Made by a program: the position numbers and the translations under genes
The notes under the pieces: generated by a model
What the model was told of the DNA's origin: nothing
The model's database searches: none
The model's input: only the letters and a program-made list of their open reading frames with translations
DNA from: Henckelia pumila
Taxonomy: Eukaryota > Streptophyta > Magnoliopsida > Lamiales > Gesneriaceae
NCBI RefSeq assembly: GCF_033568475.1
Contig: NW_027331831.1
Coordinates: forward strand, 1,736,001-1,800,000
Reading direction: 5' to 3'
Length of the DNA: 64,000 nt
Shown: positions 45,659 to 58,388 of the stretch, one piece after another
How positions within the stretch are numbered: the stretch's first letter is position 1
Layout of the letters: every line of letters starts with the position of its first letter

Positions 45659-47029
45659 ATGCGGCGAATTGATGCCATTTCTCTGATTCGGAGAGGAATT
45701 TTAGGTAAATTCTCTTACAACAATCCTAATCATCTCATTTCATATTTCTGTGTTAAATTTCAAACCGTAAGATCACTTGAAGAAAAAGGACCCATTTGGC
45801 CCAGACCCAGCTGGAGGATGCTGTGGGCATCTTCCAGGAGATGGTGAGAGTGAGACCGAAACCTTCTGTTCTTGTGTTCAACAATATATTGAGTGTGGTT
45901 GTGAAGATGAAACACTATTATGCAGCCCACCTGATGTTCGATCAAATTCGTCACTGTGTTGTTATTAATGAATACACGATGAATGTCGCCATTAATTGCT
46001 ACTGCCTGCTGAATCGAGTAGATCTTGGGCTCTCAATCTTGGGTAACTACTTCAAGCTTGTTATGCCAGATGATCGAGAAAAATGTTTACCCGAATGTCG
46101 TTACTTATACTTCAGTGATTCACGGATTATGTAAATTTGGTCGATGGAAAGAAGTGGTAGACTTTTTAAATGAAATGCAAGACCTCGGAGTACATCCAAA
46201 TTTGGTGACTTTCAATATATTGGTGGATTCTTTTTGCAAGGATGGGAAGGTTCATGAGGCTGATGATCTCTTGAAAATCATGAAGCGAAGAAATATTCTG
46301 CCCGACATTGTCACATACAATGCCTTGATAGATGGATATTGTTTGCGAGGAGAAATGGAGAGAGCACAAAAGTTATTTGATTCATTACCAAATGTGGGCC
46401 TTAAGCCATGTATTATTAGTTACACTAGTATGATCAATGGATACTTTAAGAAAGGAAAGGTGGATGCCGCTTGTAAACTATTTCGTGAAATTTCAAGCAG
46501 AGGGTTGGAGCCTGAAACGTTGTCCTACAGTTCCATGTTAAACGGATTATTTCATGCAGGTAGATCTAACGCTGGCTGTAAGCTTTTCAACGAGATGGAA
46601 GAGAAAGGTGTCAGCCGTGACATTGTAACCTATTCTATTCTAATATATGGATTGTGCCTTGATGGAAAACACGAAATGGCTAGAAATCTTTTGGGTGAAC
46701 TTCCTTCCAAGGGTTTGAAGCCTAATGTTATAACTTACAACATCATTATTGGTTGTCTTTGTCGAGAAGGACTTGTACAGGAGGCAAAAGAAATGCTGAT
46801 AGATATGGAAAAAAGCGGCTGTGTACCCGATGGTGAAACGTTCAATATTTTTGTACGAGGTTTGCTGAAAAGTAAAGAACTTTTTAATGCAATACCACTC
46901 CTGGAAGAAATGGTGAAAAGAGGTTTCTCAGCTGATGCAACAACAATGTCGATGCTTCTTCACAAGTTCGGAGAATGTCAAGATAATGTTCTGCTGGATC
47001 TGATAAAGAGACTCGTGCCAGAATATTGA
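45659..47029 (+). pseudogene. Rf-like PPR gene, copy 3, broken by two deletions
   Basis: Third member of the Rf-like set, closest to copy 1 since both lack the 35-residue module of copy 2. The start codon and first 50 or so residues are kept. Relative to copy 1, 25 nt are missing near 45,810 (between CCCAG and CTGG) and 296 nt near 46,062 (a break at a shared TTG). The two losses total 321 nt, so the downstream frame returns to the original one, but the stretch between them is shifted and reaches a stop at 45,847. An internal ATG at 46,025 leaves a 334-residue open frame with about eight repeats and no targeting peptide. Most likely a pseudogene; a short translated product is conceivable but unsupported. 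Confidence 0.88.
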
Positions 47030-47496
47030 ATCGTACTTCCATGGAACCTGATCTTTCCTACTTTGAAAACTGAAGTTCTAAAGTTACTAGAATATGCAGT
47101 AGTCATCGAGTCATGTGTATGCTTATTTTGGTTGATTTCAAATGGAGAGTTCTCTCTTCAATCAGTTGTTTCTTATCAAAATTTTATGAATAATCAAAAG
47201 TTTAAAACTTTAGCGTGAACCGGACATGGCATGGACACCATGCCTAAATAAAATTCTGAAAAAATACATAGGAGGATGTTGTCACATAATATTTAAACCC
47301 CTTTTGAACAGAAATAACATAACATAAATTGAAGCTCCATCGATGTATCATTCATGGGTCATTTTAAGGACTATGTACAATGAAGATATACGGTACATGA
47401 CAAACACGACAAGCACCAACGAAAGAATCCAGGAGTTCAAGAAGGCAGGAAGAGAATGTACAATTGAAGATACATTTAGAGATGTTAAAGAGTCAT
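47030..47496. other. Spacer between Rf-like copy 3 and the Yippee-like gene
   Basis: Up to about 47,217 it follows the 3' flank of Rf-like copy 1 (GGTTGATTTCAAATGGAGAG). After TTTAGCGTGA it becomes unique sequence leading into the minus-strand gene's 3' end. Nothing else seen. Confidence 0.7.
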
Positions 47497-49191
47497 TCAA
47501 AAATCATTTGCATCGCTTCCTCCAGGGAATGCTTCTTGGCTTGCACAATAATGACTTCCATCTGGACCCGAAATCTTGAAACTGTTCAATCGAAAATACG
47601 CATCTCAAAATCATGGGACCATTTCATACTTGAAAATAATTTCACATTGAGAAAGGTTGTTAAAAATGACTCTTAAGCCATGGAACAGACCGCTCAAGAA
47701 CGGATTTGCCTTCCTTGTACTTTTGATTCTTCTCATAAGCCATTTCCTGAGAACAATCGCGCAAAATATTCATATGACGACCCATGCCTTAACATGTGAT
47801 CCACAGCCTACATTGTTGCGAGACAATAAAACTTACGTATTTCCATCCAACCACTGACCCACAGCGAACACAGAAGATATCAACAACCACATGAATTCCA
47901 GTCATCATCATCCGCTCTACTTTCTCCCCTAGTGTTACATTCACTCTGCACGAGGAAACTATCCAAATGTTTGTCCACAAAATGATGTTCAAACATAAAA
48001 TTTGTCGCATTTCTCCACTAGAAAGCCGATGCTAATCATTTTGTAAGTTTGCATCCTGTGCCACTAGTTTAGTTTAAGTTAATGTAACGCCTTCACAGCT
48101 ATCAACTCGTTTTTACTGCTTGACATGAATGCCATATCCACAATCATTAATGAAGGGGTATCTCTACCAATTTGTACATTTGTCGCTCGAAAAATCACTT
48201 ATAGATGATAAGACCGAGAAAAACTACATGTTCCCTGCCTAATTAGCATCAACAGCCCAAAATCGAGAAACACTTACGCCTTACTGAAGAGATAAGCCTT
48301 CCCATGCTTGCATTGGAAAGACTGAAGCAAAGAATCAACAAAGGAAGAACAAAGTTAAATGACCGAGGAACTTGATATGCAATGCTTAAAAACTCGTTTC
48401 GCCATTAGATCAAACAACCAAAGATCAGCCTTTATTGCACTGACAGCAAGATTGATAGACAACAAATGGAAATATGAATCCATTAAAGGCCTAATCACAG
48501 TGCAAGAATCAAGATTTCGAGAAAATGTTGAGTCGGACCAGTTCCAACAGGTTTTGCAATAAGCTGCATCATTCATCCATTGAAATAAACCACTTCCCAG
48601 TTAAATCTCCAACTGCCACCATTATTACCTCCACATGATCAACAACACAGAGTCAACCATCCACCGTAAAACGTCGCCCGGTGTTTAATATCGGGCGAAA
48701 CAATTAATTTGATTAAATTCGAACCAAAGGAAATGGAACTGAATCAGATGTTGAAGGATTTAAAATTAATTTATTTCTTTGACCTTCACTCAGTTGTTTA
48801 GAAAGGAATGCACAAAGTAGATATTACATGTCGTTTTCACTTCCCGCATTATTTCGCAGTCTCTCATTTTAACCAAGAAAAAAGAGAGTCAGATCATGTC
48901 CAATCCAATCCCAACAACAGACTCCATAAACATGCTCAAAACCAAAATTGAAGTGTCAAATTCAAGATTGCACATCAACTAAAAAAAACAAAAAACAAAA
49001 CAAAACAATTATCTTTGGAGTCAAATTACGATAATATCGTCGCAAAAACAAGGGAAAAAATTGATCTTGAAAGAAAAAAATGATAGACCTTTCACCTTTG
49101 AGACGATGTCTTCACACGAAGCCAAGTGAGTCCCACAGTGCTTGCAACTGTAGATCTTGCCTTCAAGAGTCACCGCAAATATCCTACCCAT
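47497..49191 (-). CDS. Yippee-like zinc-binding protein, complete, five exons
   Basis: Yippee/YPEL proteins are small, very conserved eukaryotic zinc-binding proteins; yeast and animal relatives act with E3 ligase complexes, and the plant role is poorly known. Exons 49096-49191, 48278-48321, 47837-47945, 47691-47746 and 47497-47581 join by GT-AG with phases 0, 2, 0, 2, giving 390 nt and 129 residues, the usual family length. Exon 1 reads [20 protein letters not shown] with the first CxxC at residues 16-19; exon 2 gives [14 protein letters not shown]; exon 3 holds [20 protein letters not shown] with the second CxxC at 72-75 and GWKY; exon 4 has [12 protein letters not shown]; exon 5 has [18 protein letters not shown]. 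The tail GGSDANDF is acidic as in relatives. Identification is secure. Confidence 0.94.
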
Positions 49192-50929
49192 CTCACTTTT
49201 TTGACACCCCCCACGAATCAAAATGGGCAAAATTCGGAAAAGAAATCGATCGAAGAAATTAAAGAAAACACCAAAAATCAACTCACTTGCAAAATGGGTT
49301 CGGTCAAAATTTCGAGAATCTATATAATAAATGGATAAAAAGGGGTGGCAGACCAGAACGGCAAGGCTAGAATAATTAATAATATATGAATAAAGAAAAA
49401 AAAAAAAGCAACACTTTTCTTGAAGACACTAGAAAACTTCAAATTAGTGAGATTTTTACCTTGGGAGATAGGACAACCGAAAGTGCAAGAAATGCGGGTT
49501 GCGAGAAATTTTTATTCATCAGAATTCAAGAAAAGGTGTACTATAATATATAATAATATGAGTATATGGAAATTGTGGCAGCGGCAGCATATGCTCATTC
49601 GGGCTTTCCCTCTTCGCAATTTTTTCCAAGTTTTTTTCATTTTTTCCTAGTTGGGTCTCCAATATTACGCCATTTGTATTTGCATTTAACAGAAGAAGAT
49701 GGGGCCGCCAGAGGCACATATATTGCTTTTTACAGTAACAATCTTTATGGCAACAGATATCGCGTTTAGTCAAGAGATGTCTAAAACCAGGTATCTTACA
49801 CGCCCACAAAAATAGCACGGTAGGAAAATATCGGATATTGTGAAACGAGATCCAATAAAAAAAAATGTGGAAGCTTCTCGATAAGAACTTGTCACCAATC
49901 AGTTCTACGAATTTTTAGTGTCATGATTCAAGAACCGTTATCCTATATATGTATATTGATATTTCATCCGAACAAGGTGTAAAGTGCGACTGTTTAGCAT
50001 ATTTCAATTTAATTTTTTGCAATTCAATTAGTCCTCCCATTTCATGTACATGACAGAGACACGAGCTTTGTTTTCGTTACATTTTCAAGATTAATGATCA
50101 AATAACATTAAACATGTATTCACGTTAGCTAAAATTAAGTGTCTTTTTAATGGTAAAATTAACAAACAAGGGATATACTTGCTAATTGATGCCCTGCATG
50201 AGAGTATTTAGCTTGCGCAACGCATGTTATAAGCGAAAAACAACATTTTTGAGCCACAATTTTCTCAAGGGAAAGGTGGGGGAATGCCTTACTTCATGCG
50301 TCTCCATTCTGTGGCAAGCATGGACTTTTGCTTGCGTCAAGGCTTCTTCAACATTTTGATTTTTTTTTAGATGGTTCAAGCAATAATCTAATTAATAGAA
50401 GATTTAGGACAGGAAGGCGAGTTGTATTAGAAGTTCGGGTACTCCTTGAATTCCGACCCTTATATTCTTATCACTCAAATATGTAAAAAAGATGATAAAT
50501 GGAGTTGCGCGCACATCATTTAGCTCTAAAAGTAATTTTCTTAGAGTCAAGTGTAAAGTGGATCAATTGTGTTTTACCATCTTGGTTAATTTTTTTTTGT
50601 TATTGTAGTTTTTTTTAGCATTACTATTGAAGCTGATATTGTTTTAATGATTTATTCTAATAAACGAGTTTATTCTTTTTAAAAAAAATCTCCAATATGA
50701 TATAGTAGGAAAATATAGTTTAATGTATTGATTTCGTAACATATATATGTATATATATCATATATGTGAAAAATACCGTGAAATTCTATTGGTATCGAAA
50801 GAATCAACTGGTTTTTCACAATTATATATGTATTTTATTTATTGAAGCTTTGCGAAAATATTTTAAAACAAATTTATGCTTGATCAAGTTTTTTTTTTTT
50901 TTTTTTGTAACAAGAGGAAGTATACGTAC
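49192..50929. other. Spacer from the Yippee-like gene to the chromovirus insertion
   Basis: 5' flank of the Yippee-like gene and AT-rich unique sequence ending at the target duplication CGTAC (50,925-50,929). Contains a T run at about 50,889-50,906. Short open frames at 49,420-49,818 have no recognisable content. No gene seen. Confidence 0.6.
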
Positions 50930-53535
50930 TGAAACGACCCTAACTCTATAATTAATAAATAAATATGTGGAAAAAATTTCTTTTTTATATTCCTACTAAA
51001 TAAAATATGCACATATATGCCCATACATACATGCACAAAATAAAAAGATTTAAAATAAATAAATAAATAAATAACTTAAATAAAATTGCATTCTTTAAAT
51101 AAAATAAATATCTGAGTCAAACGTTTAATTAAAAATACTGCAATAGAAAAATGATGTAAAATTTGCATGCACAGAAAATATTCAAACCACAACCACTGAA
51201 AAATAATTAAAAAGTGTAACGTGCTGACATAACTAAAACATGCAATATGACTCAGACATCTATCACGGTCACGGGGTCACTGCATGTCCGCTCATATGTC
51301 CTCGCCGCCGGTAGGAGCTACATCCTCCTCTACGAACTCACCTGCACCATACCAGTGTAGTGAGCCTAGAGGCCCAACATGCTAACATAACAAGGGTTTA
51401 AAATAATTTAAAACAATTAAATATTAATACATAACATATACATGAATGAGCATGCTTAAAAATATCATGGCATAAACATAACTTAAATTAACTTAAATAA
51501 CATAATACATACATATTGTTGAGCAGTTAAATTTCTAACATCGCATGGTTGTATCCGTAGTGTAACCTTAAATCATACATTAAATACTGATCAGCGTGGA
51601 AACCAACGTACGTGGCGGTGACGAATCACCTCTTAAATTGGCAGTAAACTGTCCTTCAATAGTTCACATATGGGGACGAATCCCCCTTAAATTGTCACAC
51701 TACTTCAACTTCCAACATAAAATATTTTATTATTGCTCAACCTTAAACATTTAATTATGCATAAGATTATTTCATGAATGCATGTACTTAAATAAAATGT
51801 GTGTCCTTCATATATATTTAATTTAATTTCTTACTAACATATAAATATTAAAATAACTTCAATGCATAAAAATAATTAAATATATAATCAGGACACATGC
51901 AAATTTCTCATGGATGGTCCTGGACTGCTGGCCCTAACACCCAAGCCCAATTACTTAAATCTGGCCCAATAACATACTTAAACCCAATAAAATTATTCTA
52001 AGCCCAATTAAAATAATTTAAAGCCCATAAAACATTCTAGGCCCAATAACAACTTAAACTGGCCCAATGGGCCCAAAAGCCCAAAGACTGGCCCAATAAC
52101 TTTTATGGGCTCAAAAGCCCATAAAATTAATGGACTAACTTAATTAAAATTTTAAAAGCCCAAATAAAATTATTTGGGAGTCCAAATAATTTTATTTCTA
52201 ATTAATTGGCCCAAAAACCCATTAATTCATAAAATACTTTAAAAATAAAAAGACTCGAGCCCGGCCCACCGAACCCGGACCCGAACCAACTTAACCCGAC
52301 CCACTACCCTACTGACCCGACCCGGACCACACCTAAAACCCTAAACCCGATCCCCCCCTACCCGACCTTCCCTCGGCCGTGAGCAGCAGGCCTTCATGGC
52401 CTGCTGCCGGTCAGCTCCGGCCACCCCTGGCCGGAGCGCCGCCGCCCAGACGTAGCCCACGTCTGGGCGGTGCTAACCTGCCGTGGCTCAGCCCGAGCCA
52501 CGGTCCCTACCTCCAGCCCGAAGACTTCTTCCATGGAACCCTAAACTGCACCCCTTGGACCATCATCGCATCAGTTGGCTTCCTGGGCTCGTTTGGCTCG
52601 AACCACTCTAGCCACTCGAGTCCAGACCACCCTTACACGACCTCAAGACCCCTGGCCAGCAGCTGAACACCCCCATGGCACCCAAAACGTGAGCATGATA
52701 CACAAAAGCATGAACAAGGCGCATACATCCATCCAAGTTCGATTCTTTTTTGAAAAATTCTTAAAAAAAATATGATGCTCACGCGCACACACACATATAA
52801 ACACTGATATAGTACGTAAAAAAAATAAGAAGAATCATGCCTTTCACCGGAAACGAAGAGAAAAACGAGCGTGGGACGATTCCGGGACGACGACGACTTA
52901 CTTTGGACCTTCAAAAACGTGGCTATGGAACTACCTTGGAGATGTCTGGCCGAAGATGATGATGGAGATGGTGGGGTGAGGCGGCTGATGGCTTTTGGTC
53001 GATGGGTTTGGGGTAGATTAGGTTTTGTTTTTAATAAAATAGGTTTTTAGGATATTAAAAGTTTTAAATAAAAAACATAAAATTTTAAAACTCTAAATAA
53101 AAGTTGAAATCTGATAATTTAAGTTAAACATATAAAAATCCCGAAATTATAAATTTAGGGAATTTTAAAAATACTAAAAAGTCAATATTTTGGCTTATTT
53201 TGAATAAAAATAGACTCCTAAAATTATATAAAATTAAATACTAAAAATTTTGAGATAATAAAACTCAAAATAATATTTTAGGGCTCTAAAAAGGCTCATG
53301 AAATTAATTGGCTAGAAAGTTGTCATCTCGTCCGTCCACGGTCCCGTCTACGCGATAAAATAATTAAAATACTAAAAATCATAAAAATCACTAATTATGG
53401 GTTAAATGCTTAAAAATAAATTAAATCATGCACAAATAATTCACATAATTATTTAACCCATAAATCTAAAATTTAAATAATTAAATATCCTAATTATGCA
53501 TGCGGATTTACGTATTTAAAATACCGGGTGTTACA
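50930..53535 (-). repeat. 3' LTR of the chromovirus
   Basis: 2,606 bp, ends TG/CA. A dense group of GGCCCA/AGCCCA motifs lies at about 51,940-52,230, next to a telobox-like AAACCCTAA-type stretch near 52,335 and a GC-rich part at 52,370-52,550. Nearly identical to the copy at 58,389. Confidence 0.95.
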
Positions 53536-53580
53536 ATTCTCCCCCCCTTAAATTGAATTTCGTCCTCGAAATTAAAGTAC

Positions 53581-56500
53581 TTACCCGAACAACTCCGGGT
53601 AGCGAGTCCTCATGTCTGCCTCGGTCTCCCAAGTAGCTTCCTCCTCCGAGTGATTCAGCCACTGGACTTTGACCATCGGTATGACCCGCGTCCTAAGCCT
53701 CCGCTCCTCCCTTGCCAAGATCCGCACTGGCCTCTCCTCATACACTAGATATGGTGGCAACTGTAAGGGCTCGAAATCCAACACATGCGACGGGTTGGAG
53801 ACATATTTTCGAAGCATGGATACATGGAAAACGTTGTGCACTGCCGCTAGCCCCGGTGGTAGAGCTAAACGGTAGGCTAACGTGCCAACTCTCTCCAAGA
53901 TCTCGAATGGCCCTATATACCTCGGATTAAGCTTGCCTCTCCGGCCAAAACGCACTACTCCCTTCATAGGTGACACCTTCAGGAATACGTGATCACCTAC
54001 AGCGAACTCCAAATCTCGTCGTCTGGCATCTGCATAACTCTTGTGCCGACTCTGAGCACTCATCCGATCTCGAATCTGAGTCACTATGTCAGCTGTCTGC
54101 TGCACAATCTCAGGACCCAGCAAAATCCGCTCACCAACCTCATCCCAAAGCACAGGAGATCTGCATCTCCTCCCATACAATGCTGCATAAGGAGTCATAC
54201 CTATAGACGACTGAAAACTGTTGTTATAGGTAAACTCCACTAATGGCAGGCTAGTCTCCCAAGAGCCCCGAAAATCAATGACACAAGCTCTCAGAAGATC
54301 CTCGAGAACCTGGATCACCTTCTCAGACTGACCATCTGTCTGGGGATGGAATGTTGTGCTGAACAAAAGCCTAGTCCCCAAAGCTGTGTGCAGACTCTTC
54401 CAAAACGCAGATTTAAATCTCGGATCTCTGTCTGACACAATAGACACTGGTATGCCATGCAGTCTAACAATCTCTCTGATGTAAAGATTTGCATACTGTG
54501 TCAAAGAATAAGTAGTCCTCACCGGCAAGAAATGAGCTGACTTGGTGAGTCTATCCACAATCACCCAAATCGTTGTGCAACCTCGGGCACTCCTCGGTAA
54601 GCCAACCACAAAGTCCATCGTAATATTTTCCCATTTCCATTCCGGAATAGGAAGAGGTCTAAGAAGTCCTGCTGGACGCTGATGCTCTGTCTTGACTTGC
54701 TGACAAGTCAAGCACTCTGACACCACTCTCCCGATGTCACTCTTCATCCCGGGCCACCAATACAATAGCTGCAAATCTTTGTATATCTTCGTACTTCCGG
54801 GGTGAATGGAGTACGGAGATGTGTGAGCCTCTGCTAAAATCTCAGCTCTCAACTGATCGACGTTCGGTACCCACATCCTACCACGGTACTGAACGATACC
54901 ATCCACCACTGTATACAAGAGGTTACCCCTAGCCTCATCTCTCTGTCTCCATCGCTGCAACTCCTCATCAGTAGACTGTCCCTCCCTAATCCGATCTCGC
55001 AGAACTGGCTGCACCGTCAACACTGACAAGCTCGGTGCATGGCCACTCGGATAACACTCCAAGACAAATCTCTGAATCTCGCTCTGTAGTGGTAACTGTA
55101 CGGTCAAACATGATACCACTGACAACTTCCGACTCAAAGCATCGGCCACTACATTAGCTTTACCCGGATGGTAGCTAATGTCACAGTCATAGTCCTTCAC
55201 CAACTCCAACCATCTGCGCTGTCTCATGTTCAACTCCTTATGTGTGAAGAAGTACTTGAGACTCTTGTGGTCTGTGAAAATCTTGCACTTCTCGCCATAC
55301 AGATAGTGCCTCCAGATTTTCAAAGCGAAAACCACTGCTGCCAACTCCAAGTCATGCGTCGGATAATTCTGCTCATGAATCTTCAGCTGCCTCGACGCAT
55401 ACGCAATAACCTTGCCACACTGCATAAGTACTGCGCCTAAACCCAGCTTAGACACGTCGGTGTACACCACTAACTCCTCGTGTGGTACTGTCATCGCTAA
55501 CACTGGTGCAGTAGTGAGTGCTTCCTTCAGCTGATCGAAGCTCCTCTGACAGTCTGAACTCCAGATAAACTTCGCATTCTTCTTGGTCAAGGAAGTCAAG
55601 GGTACTGCAATAGAGGAAAAACCCTTGATGAACTTCCTATAATACCCTGCCAAACCCAAGAAACTGCGAATCTCTGAAGCATTCTTCGGAATACCCCAAT
55701 TCTGCACTGCCTCAACCTTAGACTGATCAACTGCAATCCCATCTCTCGAAATAATGTGGCCAAGAAATGCCACTTGCTCAAGCCAAAACTCGCACTTGCT
55801 GAACTTGGCATACAACCGATGCTCCCTCAAAGTCTGCAAGGTTGTCTGAAGATGCTGTCTATGCTCCTCGATGCTCCTAGAATAGATCAAAATATCATCA
55901 ATAAAGACTATGATGAACTGATCTAAATACGACTGAAAGACTCAGTTCATGAGATCCATGAAAACCGCTGGAGCATTGTCATCCCAAATGGCATCACTAA
56001 GAACTCGTAATGCCCATATCGTGTCCTGAAAGCAGTCTTGGACACATCTGCATCTCTAACACGCAACTGATGATAACCAGATCGCAGGTCGATCTTGGAG
56101 AACACCGAAGCTCCCTGCAACTGGTCAAATAAATCCTCTATCCTCGGCAGTGGATACTTGTTCTTCACTATGACCCTGTTGAGCTCTCGGTAATCGATGC
56201 ACAGTCTCATACTGCCATCCTTCTTCTTCACAAATAACACCGGAGCTCCCCACGAAGAAAAGCTAGGACGAACAAAGCCTTTCTCTAACAACTCCTGAAT
56301 CTGCTCCTTCAACTCTTTCATCTCGGTAGGAGCAAGTCTGTACGGTGCCTTAGAGATAGGCACGGTATCTGGCACTAAGTCGATGCTGAACTCCACATCT
56401 CTCACTGGTGGAATTCCTGCAACATCCTCCGGAAAGAAATCCGGAAAGTCACGAACCACCTCTATCTCTGATAATGATCTGCTAGATGGCTCTGAAGTCG

Positions 56501-56990
56501 TGACGATACACGCTAGAAACCCCTGGCAACCCCGTCTCAACAACTTCCTCGCCTGAATAAGAGATATCACCTGAGGAATATCACTGCTCTGAGATGCATG
56601 AAAAGTGAACGGGTCGCCTACTGTAGTTCTCACTGACAGTGATCTCCAACGAAAATCAATCGAAGCCCCATTGACTGTCAACCAGTCCATGCCCAAAATC
56701 AAATCGAATCCACTCAATGGCAAAACCACCACATTTGCTCGAATGGAGTGTCACTGCAGCTCCAACTCCAGTCCTCGAATGACCTTCGAGGTAGAAATAA
56801 TCTGTCCTGACGGCATAGTAACATCATACCCACTGTCACTACTCTCAGGTGTGATGCCTACCCGCCTGATAAACTCCAGGGAGATAAACGAATGTGTAGC
56901 CCCTGAATCTAGCAACGCAAACGTGGAGTTGCCTCCAACTAGAATTCTCCCTGCACGCAGAAAATTCCCAACAGTTTCATACCACTACTA
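53581..56990 (-). other. pol region of the chromovirus
   Basis: Element part in minus sense. Aspartic protease sequence lies in the upper part, followed by reverse transcriptase ([17 protein letters not shown]), RNase H ([10 protein letters not shown]), an integrase with its zinc-binding and catalytic core segments ([22 protein letters not shown]), and a C-terminal chromodomain-like segment ending in [18 protein letters not shown]. This order is that of Ty3/gypsy elements; the tail places it among chromoviruses, which use it to steer insertion into particular chromatin. Confidence 0.9.
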
Positions 56991-57137
56991 AATTTTTCCC
57001 AATGAGTCACTACTAACTCTTAATTCTAATCACAAGTAAAACATGCTTCCTATTCTAACATGCAGTTAAATAACCCAAATAACAACAAATTCCAAATTAA
57101 AGACGAAATTTTAACCAAATGAAAAATTATTAAAATG

Positions 57138-58217
57138 TTAGGGGTAAGATATACCGGTGATCAAGGAGGTTTCTGGATCTACCTCCTCGGCCTGCATCAC
57201 AAACACCCTACCAGCGGTGTTCTTCTTCCTCGGGCAGTTAGCTATCTGATGCCCTGGCTCCCTACAGTGGTAGCAAACTCCTGCTCCCAATAGACAAGGT
57301 CCCGAATGCATCTTTTGGCACTTCGGGCAAGTAGGATAAGCTATGGCATTAGGGGCCCCGCCCCTCTGCTGCTGCGGCCTCTGCTGCTGTGGCCTCTGCT
57401 GTGGATTCGAGCCCTTAGCCGGCCCTGTAAACTGCTTTTTCGCAGGAGGCTGCGAAGATGGTCGCTGATACCCAGCCTGAAACTGCCTCTTCCCCTGCTG
57501 CTCCCTCTGAATCTCTCTCCGACCCTCCTCGGAATGCAAGGCTCTACTGACTGCAGACTCATAAGTAAGGACGTCTGCCATGCGAACATCATGCTTGATA
57601 TCCGCCCTCAAACCCTCCACAAACTGCCTCAACTTCTCTGGTGGACTATCTGAAATCAGAGGCACAAAGCGACAGCCCCTCTCAAACTGACTCATGTACT
57701 CGACCACTGTCTTGTCCCCCTGACGGAGACTCATAAACTCCCGGATCATGCGACTGCGCACATCCTCTGTGAAGTACTTGGCGTAGAAGATACGCCTAAA
57801 CTCTGTCCATGTCAGTGTAGGAAGGTGAACTCCCCTGACAGCACCCTCCCACCAAAGCGCTGCGTCACCCCTCAGCATGTACGTCGCACAGTTCACCCTA
57901 TCGGTGTCTGTGATCCCCATATAAGCAAAGATGGACTCCAGAGAGCGAATCCATCCCTCAGCCACCAAAGGATCGGTGGTACCAACAAACTCCTTGGGTC
58001 CCTTCTTCTGGAACCTCTCAGCAACGTCCTCCTCATGGGACAACCTAGGACGAGTAACCTGCTGCTCTAACAGAGCAGTAATCCCCGCCATCATATTCGC
58101 ATTGGCCTGCTCCAATGCTGCTAGAGGGTTCTGCGGAGGTGGAGGTGAAGGTGGAGGTGTAGGTGGAGATCCCCCACGTCTGTTCATCGGTCTAGGAGGC
58201 ATTCTGCACCACCACAT
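57138..58217 (-). other. gag region of the chromovirus
   Basis: Element part in minus sense: a proline-rich start, a retrotransposon gag core (WTEFRRIFYAKYF, GDKTVVEYMSQFERG), a Gln-rich linker and one zinc knuckle of CX2CX4HX4C form (CYHCREPGHQIANC). It forms the particle shell in this family. Confidence 0.9.
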
Positions 58218-58388
58218 ATTTCTTTACGTAAATCGCCATGCATAACTAAGTTGTTTAAAATTAATGTTAACTTAAATTCTAAAAATTAAATCATGCTATA
58301 AACACTTAAAACTTACAGACCGGTAGCGTGGATTTCTGAGCTCGCATAGCAGTAATGACCCCTCCAAGGACCGTGCTCTGATACCAAC

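Noticed and set aside
47343-47857. Plus-strand open frames
   Set aside because: They are antisense to exons 3-5 of the Yippee-like gene, which explains the sequence fully.
52379-52666. Open frame of 95 codons, repeated at 59,857-60,171
   Set aside because: It is duplicated only because it sits in both LTRs of the chromovirus; no domain and no splice context.
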